Assembly: GCA_903644035.1 (NCBI GenBank)
Contig: CAHJXG010000194.1
Coordinates: forward strand, 1 to 5,074
From: Rhodospirillales bacterium
Lineage (GTDB): Bacteria > Pseudomonadota > Alphaproteobacteria > Acetobacterales > Acetobacteraceae
Length of the DNA: 5,074 bases
Direction: 5' to 3'
Numbering within the stretch: the first letter of the stretch is position 1; the number at the start of each line of letters is the position of its first letter. The position numbers were made by a program, and so were the translations under genes. Positions 1 through 5,074 of the stretch are shown one piece after another. Below the pieces are notes generated by a model. That model worked only from the letters and a program-made list of their open reading frames with translations, was not told where the DNA came from and made no database searches.

Positions 1-273
1 CAGAACGCTGATCCCAAGTGGCTGATCCCGATCATCTGCCGGATGGGCGGCGTGACCAAGGCCGACATCGGCGCGATCCGCATCTTCGACACTGACACGC
101 GGTTCGAGATCACGGCCGGAAGCGCCGAACGCTTTGCGGCCGCGGTGCGCCACACCAGCGAGGGCGGGAACCGCATCGAGCCGGCGACGGCCGGCGCCGA
201 AGCGCGGACGTCGGGCGCACGCCCGGGCCGGTCATACTCCAGCCGCAAGACGCCGCGGGCACAACGCGGTTAG
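1..273 (+). CDS. DEAD/DEAH-box RNA helicase, C-terminal fragment (DbpA-type RNA-binding domain)
   Basis: The reading frame is open from base 1 to a TAG at 271-273, so the 5' part of the gene lies outside the window and 90 codons are visible. The first ~50 residues read as the RRM-like RNA-binding domain found at the C-terminus of DbpA/CsdA-type ATP-dependent RNA helicases. The recognisable run is LIPIICRMGGVTKADIGAIR (residues 8-27), followed by IRIFDTDTRFEI, the usual glycine-rich turn and beta-strand pattern. The helicase core motifs (DEAD, SAT, HRIGR) are upstream and cannot be checked. From residue ~60 the protein becomes a low-complexity tail rich in Gly, Ala, Arg and Ser with net positive charge, common in these helicases and probably a nonspecific RNA contact. 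The likely role is cytoplasmic unwinding of structured RNA in ribosome assembly or mRNA turnover; that is family knowledge, not seen here. The ATG at codon 15 is internal to the domain and is not the start. Confidence 0.85.
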   Translation, partial: QNADPKWLIPIICRMGGVTKADIGAIRIFDTDTRFEITAGSAERFAAAVRHTSEGGNRIEPATAGAEARTSGARPGRSYSSRKTPRAQRG

Positions 274-307
274 GCCGCCACCGCCCAGTCGGGGCAGTGG
301 CGGCCTA
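271..307. terminator. Stem-loop between convergent genes, possible bidirectional terminator
   Basis: The arm TAGGCCGCCACCGCCC (271-286) pairs with GGGCAGTGGCGGCCTA (292-307) around the 5-base loop AGTCG. This gives 15 of 16 base pairs with one C-A mismatch. The left arm begins on the helicase stop codon, and the structure ends 26 bases beyond the stop codon of the opposite-strand small gene. It is therefore placed to end transcripts from both sides. Neither flank has a run of T, so a canonical intrinsic terminator is not supported. It could instead be a transcript-end stabilising hairpin left after Rho-dependent termination. Confidence 0.55.
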
Positions 308-333
308 GGACGTCAACGGAGCCGCTGGATCGG

Positions 334-600
334 CTACTGGGTCATCCTTTGCTGATGGGGCCGGGGCGAACGAACCGCCTTCGCGACCGGCCTCTTCGGG
401 GCGGTGTCGGTCGCTCCGAGGTTGGACCCCGGCTGCAAGGTCGGCCGCTCCGTGCCGGAGGCCCGGGGCAGGCTGTTCGTCGGCTGCGGCGACGACTGGC
501 TTGAGCCTCCCGCGGGCGGGTTTTGCGTCGTGGTGAATGGCGCCTGGGCCATGGCGGACGCGCTGCCCAAAAGCATGACTGCAACCAATAACTTCTTCAT
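334..600 (-). CDS. Small predicted exported protein, unknown function
   Basis: This is an 88-residue protein that I do not recognise as a named family. The N-terminus is a classical Sec signal peptide: MKK positive start, a hydrophobic core (LLVAVMLLGSASA), then AMAQA, with likely cleavage after Ala18 or Ala20. The mature part is about 68 residues, rich in Pro, Ser, Thr, Gln and Asn, with no cysteine, no lipobox and no second membrane segment. It ends in a basic Arg/Lys/Pro tail and is probably disordered in the periplasm or outside the cell. Translation from ATG at 600 is supported by an AGGG nine bases upstream. The signal-peptide codons are AT-richer (TTA, TTG, GTT, GCA) while the mature part uses G/C-ending codons, as expected for a real exported gene. 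It is monocistronic, convergent with the helicase gene, and shares the stem-loop at 271-307. Overlapping frames on either strand here give Arg/Pro-rich nonsense. The exported nature is fairly sure; the function is unknown. Confidence 0.65.
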   Translation of the reverse strand: MKKLLVAVMLLGSASAMAQAPFTTTQNPPAGGSSQSSPQPTNSLPRASGTERPTLQPGSNLGATDTAPKRPVAKAVRSPRPHQQRMTQ

Positions 601-910
601 CGTGATCTACCCTGCCCTTTGATTGTTACGTGTATTGGCTGTTAAGCGTGCGTGAGCGGTAAAAGTTGCACGCCAACCCTCCGGGGTCGCTGTCGAGCTT
701 AGCCGGCGTGCCGCGATGCTCCAGCGACGCGAGCGCGACACGTGCCGGCACGGGAACGCGACCGGCCGGAACAGGTCAGGCGCGGTCACGACGCCGGAGA
801 GGCTGGGCATCCAGTCGTCGCACTCGGCCACGGTTTCCTATGCCGAGTTCAAGGAGCCGAAAACCGTCCTCAAGGCTGCTCGTCCCGATGCAGGCCGGCC
901 CCACGCCGGG
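601..910. other. 310-base stretch without an identifiable gene
   Basis: This lies between the start of the small exported gene and the stop codon of the acyl-CoA dehydrogenase gene, both on the minus strand. Bases 601-670 are noticeably AT-richer than the rest of the window and should contain the promoter of the small gene, though no convincing -35/-10 pair is visible. From about 690 to 890 the sequence returns to high GC with a three-base periodicity. Every third position (coordinates of the form 3n+1) is mostly G or C, as in coding DNA. A minus-strand frame from a GTG at 831 and a plus-strand frame open from 656 share this wobble position. Neither product resembles a family I know, and the minus frame is closed by TAG at 838-840. 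A 12-bp palindrome, CGTGCCGGCACG, lies at 741-752. No tRNA-like fold or T-tract terminator was found. Confidence 0.5.
610..613 (-). promoter_or_regulatory. Ribosome binding site of the small exported protein gene
   Basis: On the minus strand AGGG lies nine bases before the ATG at 600, with a second purine run (AAAGGG, 620-615) just upstream. Spacing is slightly long but acceptable. It supports the ATG that begins the MKK signal peptide. Confidence 0.4.
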
Positions 911-2752
<1,842 letters not shown>

Positions 2753-2762
2753 GGGTCGGGTA

Positions 2763-2767
2763 TCCTC
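2763..2767 (-). promoter_or_regulatory. Ribosome binding site of the acyl-CoA dehydrogenase gene, overlapping the upstream stop codon
   Basis: On the minus strand the upstream gene ends TGAGGA. Its last two stop-codon bases are part of a GAGGA Shine-Dalgarno sequence lying ten bases before the ATG at 2752. Terminating ribosomes are thus delivered onto the next initiation site, which suggests translational coupling. This supports the chosen ATG, as does the conserved N-terminus. Confidence 0.6.
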
Positions 2768-5074
2768 AGTTGCGGAGCGGCTTGCCGGTGGCGAGCATGT
2801 GCTCGGTGCGGGCGAGCGAGGCGGGGGTGCGGACCAGGGCCATGAAGGCGCTGCGCTCCAGCGCGGTCACGTCGTCCTCGGTCATGACGTCCAGCGGGTC
2901 GGCGTCGCCCCCGGTCAGCACGCGGGCCACCTGCTTCGACACCACCACGTCGTGCGGCATCGCCTTGCCGGTGGCGGCGAACCCCTCCACCGCGAGGTCG
3001 AGCGCCACGCGCCCGCCGGGTCCCGGCAGGCTGTACTCGAAGGCCTTGGGCGGCTGGTAGCCGTCGGCCAGCGCCAGCACCCGCTGCTTCGCATCATGCA
3101 GCAGCCGGTCGCGGTTCATGGTGATCCCGTCCGTGGGGCGCAGGAAGCCCAGGGCGCGCGCCTGCGCGGCGGACTTGCTGACCTGCGCGGTCGAGATCAC
3201 CTCGAACGCCTTAGCCACCGCCGGCATCGGGCCGCGCGGCAGCCTGGGGTCCGCCTGCCAGCGCCCCAGCAGCTCCTTGCAGCCGCCCCAGCCCGGCAGT
3301 AGGCCGACGCCCACCTCGACCAGGCCCATATAGGTCTCGGCATGGGCCTGCACCGCGCTGCAATGCAGCAGGATCTCGCACCCGCCGCCCAGCGCCATGC
3401 CGGAGGGCGCGCCGACCACGGGGACAGGGGCGTATTTCAGCGCCTTGTAGGCCGCCTGCCCGCCCGCGACCTGCTGCTCGATCACCGGCCAGGCCGCCAC
3501 ATTCGCGGCGAACAGGGCCAGCCCCAAGTTGGCGCCCACCGAGAAGCTCTCGCCTTCGTTGTAGATCACCATTCCCTTGTGGGACCGCGCCGCCATCCCC
3601 AGCGCCGCGCCCAGCAGCCCCAGGCTGTCGGGGTCGAGCGCGTTCATCTTGCTGGTGAACTCGAAACACAGCACGCCGTCGCCGATGTCCCAGACGCTGG
3701 CGGAGCCGTTGCGCAGCACCGGCTTCGCCGCGCGCTTGATGTCCTGGAGCAGCAGCACGCCGTCGGGCCGCGCCACCGGCGCATACTCGCCCGCCGAGGT
3801 CAGGCCGTGCAGCACGCCATCCTGCACGCGGTAGAACGACCGCCCGCGCGCCAGCGCCAGCAGCGGCGGCACCGGCAGCCCGGCTGCCTCGACAGCACCT
3901 GCCAGCCAATCGGCGCCCAGCCGGTCCATCAGCTCGAACGGCCCCTGCGCCCAGGCGTAGCCGAGCCGCAGGGCCTCATCGACCGAGGCGATGTCGTCGG
4001 CGATGGCGGGCACCAGGGACGCGGCATAGGCCAGCACCTGCACCAGCACGGCGTGCGCGTACTCGCCCGCCGGGCTGGGATGCCGCACCAGCACGCCGAG
4101 GTCGCGGCCTGCCGCCTCGACCGCCTCAAGCCGCGGCGTCACTGCCAGGCGATACTCGCCGGTCGCGAGGTCGATGGCCTCCCGCACCCGCTTCTTGCCC
4201 GCCCTCATGCGGTAGAAGCCGCCCTTCCCTTTCCGCCCGACGTTGCCCTCCGCGATCATCCGGGCCAGCAGCGGCTGCTCGCGGAACACCCGGCGGAAGT
4301 CGTCGCCGGGCGGCAGGCTCATCAGCATCGACTGGGCGACCAGCGGCATCAGGTCCAGCCCGACCAGGTCCACCAGGCCGAACACGCCCGTCTTTGGCAT
4401 GCCCATCGGGCGGTGCACGGCGTCCGCGTCCTCAACAGGCAGGCCGCGGGCAATCGCCTCGTTCACCGCGACGGTGATCCAGTGGGTGCCGATGCGGTTG
4501 GCGATGAAGCCCGGCGTGTCCTTGCAGCGCACGACGCCCTTGCCCAGCCGCACGTCGCACAGCGCCGTCAGCTCATCGGCGACCTCGGGCCGCGTGTCGG
4601 GGCCGGTCACGAGTTCCAGCAGGCGCATGTAGCGGGGCGGGTTGAAGAAGTGGGTGACGCAGAAATCCCGCTTGAACGCCGCCGACTGCTTGGCCGAGAG
4701 GGCGCGCAGCGGGATGGTGCTGGTGTTGCTCGACACGATGCTGCCGGGCCTGCGCACGGCGTCGATGCGGTCGTACAGCGCCCGCTTCACCGCGAGGTCC
4801 TCGACCACCACCTCGATGATCCAGTCGCACCCGGCGAGTTTTTCCAAATCGTCGTCGAGGTTGCCCGGCGTGATCAGCTTTGCAGACTCCGGCAGCATGA
4901 ACGGCTGCGGCTCTGCCCGCATCATGCGCGCGACGGCGCCCATGGCGATGGCGCTGCGCGGCCCCTCCTTGGCCGGCAGGTCCAGCAGCAGCACCGGCAG
5001 CCCGGCATTGGCAAGATGGGCGGCGATGCCGCTGCCCATCAGCCCGGCGCCCAGCACGGCGCAGCGTTCGATCG
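2766..5074 (-). CDS. Bifunctional 3-hydroxyacyl-CoA dehydrogenase/enoyl-CoA hydratase, FadN-type (5' end cut by window edge)
   Basis: It is predicted to hydrate trans-2-enoyl-CoA and oxidise the L-3-hydroxyacyl-CoA with NAD+ to 3-ketoacyl-CoA, the two central beta-oxidation steps. The frame stays open through the right edge. A GTG at 5057 exists but is not the start: the codons before it read IERCA and continue into VLGAGLMGSG, the first strand of the Rossmann fold, so a few N-terminal residues are missing. Numbering from that GTG, the NAD-binding GAGLMG is at 3-8. The dehydrogenase active site follows: SNTSTIPL (110-117), His136 in THFFNPPRYM paired with Glu148, and Asn187 in TPGFIANRIG. C-terminal dehydrogenase domains run from ~190 to 400. 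The hydratase domain (~430-650) has SFSVGANLG (505-513) and GMALGGGCE (553-561) for the oxyanion hole, plus both catalytic acids, Glu561 and Glu581, at the normal 20-residue spacing. The remaining ~110 residues are the C-terminal region usual for this type. Dehydrogenase-before-hydratase is the reverse of E. coli FadB and matches B. subtilis FadN (about 790 residues). Many databases would label it fadB. Confidence 0.96.
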   Translation of the reverse strand, partial: IERCAVLGAGLMGSGIAAHLANAGLPVLLLDLPAKEGPRSAIAMGAVARMMRAEPQPFMLPESAKLITPGNLDDDLEKLAGCDWIIEVVVEDLAVKRALYDRIDAVRRPGSIVSSNTSTIPLRALSAKQSAAFKRDFCVTHFFNPPRYMRLLELVTGPDTRPEVADELTALCDVRLGKGVVRCKDTPGFIANRIGTHWITVAVNEAIARGLPVEDADAVHRPMGMPKTGVFGLVDLVGLDLMPLVAQSMLMSLPPGDDFRRVFREQPLLARMIAEGNVGRKGKGGFYRMRAGKKRVREAIDLATGEYRLAVTPRLEAVEAAGRDLGVLVRHPSPAGEYAHAVLVQVLAYAASLVPAIADDIASVDEALRLGYAWAQGPFELMDRLGADWLAGAVEAAGLPVPPLLALARGRSFYRVQDGVLHGLTSAGEYAPVARPDGVLLLQDIKRAAKPVLRNGSASVWDIGDGVLCFEFTSKMNALDPDSLGLLGAALGMAARSHKGMVIYNEGESFSVGANLGLALFAANVAAWPVIEQQVAGGQAAYKALKYAPVPVVGAPSGMALGGGCEILLHCSAVQAHAETYMGLVEVGVGLLPGWGGCKELLGRWQADPRLPRGPMPAVAKAFEVISTAQVSKSAAQARALGFLRPTDGITMNRDRLLHDAKQRVLALADGYQPPKAFEYSLPGPGGRVALDLAVEGFAATGKAMPHDVVVSKQVARVLTGGDADPLDVMTEDDVTALERSAFMALVRTPASLARTEHMLATGKPLRN

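Noticed and set aside
404..622. Plus-strand 72-codon frame overlapping the small exported protein gene
   Set aside because: It has no plausible ribosome binding site and no recognisable features; the opposite strand has a textbook signal peptide and is the better candidate.
620..665. Sigma-70 style promoter for the small exported gene (minus-strand TTAACA and TAACAAT elements in the AT-richer segment)
   Set aside because: The two elements are only about 11 bases apart instead of about 17, and no better-spaced pair is visible; an upstream promoter is likely but cannot be placed.
741..752. Perfect 12-bp palindrome CGTGCCGGCACG as a possible operator
   Set aside because: It is short and entirely GC-type apart from two A/T pairs, occurs in a very GC-rich background, matches no operator I know, and is not at a promoter position for either neighbour.
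3211..3909. Minus-strand 232-codon frame inside the hydratase part of the bifunctional gene
   Set aside because: It is a shifted reading of the hydratase domain with Arg/Gly/Ala-rich composition, while the main frame preserves both catalytic glutamates.

Overview
The window is a very GC-rich bacterial chromosomal segment with strong G/C bias at third codon positions. The protein styles fit an alphaproteobacterium, and Rhodospirillales/Acetobacteraceae is my best guess; this is inference from protein flavour, as no rRNA or other marker is present. No mobile element, CRISPR array, tRNA or phage gene was seen.

Layout. Positions 1-273 (+) hold the last 90 codons of a DEAD/DEAH-box RNA helicase with a DbpA-type RNA-binding domain and a basic tail. 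A 16-bp stem-loop at 271-307 overlaps its stop codon. Facing it, 334-600 (-) encodes an 88-residue predicted exported protein with a clear signal peptide and a low-complexity mature part. Positions 601-910 contain no gene I can name. They hold the upstream region of the small exported gene and the downstream region of the fatty-acid operon, plus a stretch with coding-like wobble composition that may be a gene remnant.

The remaining four fifths (911-5074, -) is a two-gene fatty acid beta-oxidation operon. It is transcribed from beyond the right edge toward the left. First comes a bifunctional 3-hydroxyacyl-CoA dehydrogenase/enoyl-CoA hydratase with the dehydrogenase half N-terminal, the FadN/YusL type of domain order. 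Thirteen bases later comes a 613-residue acyl-CoA dehydrogenase of the long form that carries a C-terminal extension (DmdC/FadE5-like group).

Together these two proteins cover three of the four beta-oxidation steps: FAD-dependent oxidation to enoyl-CoA, hydration, and NAD-dependent oxidation to 3-ketoacyl-CoA. Only the thiolase is missing. It would be expected just upstream, beyond position 5074, as in the fadNAE arrangement of Bacillus subtilis. All catalytic residues I could check in both enzymes are present.

I do not see an undescribed system here. The points most worth a second look are the orphan exported protein, the shared stem-loop between convergent genes, the linker insertion in the acyl-CoA dehydrogenase, and the possible gene remnant at about 690-890.
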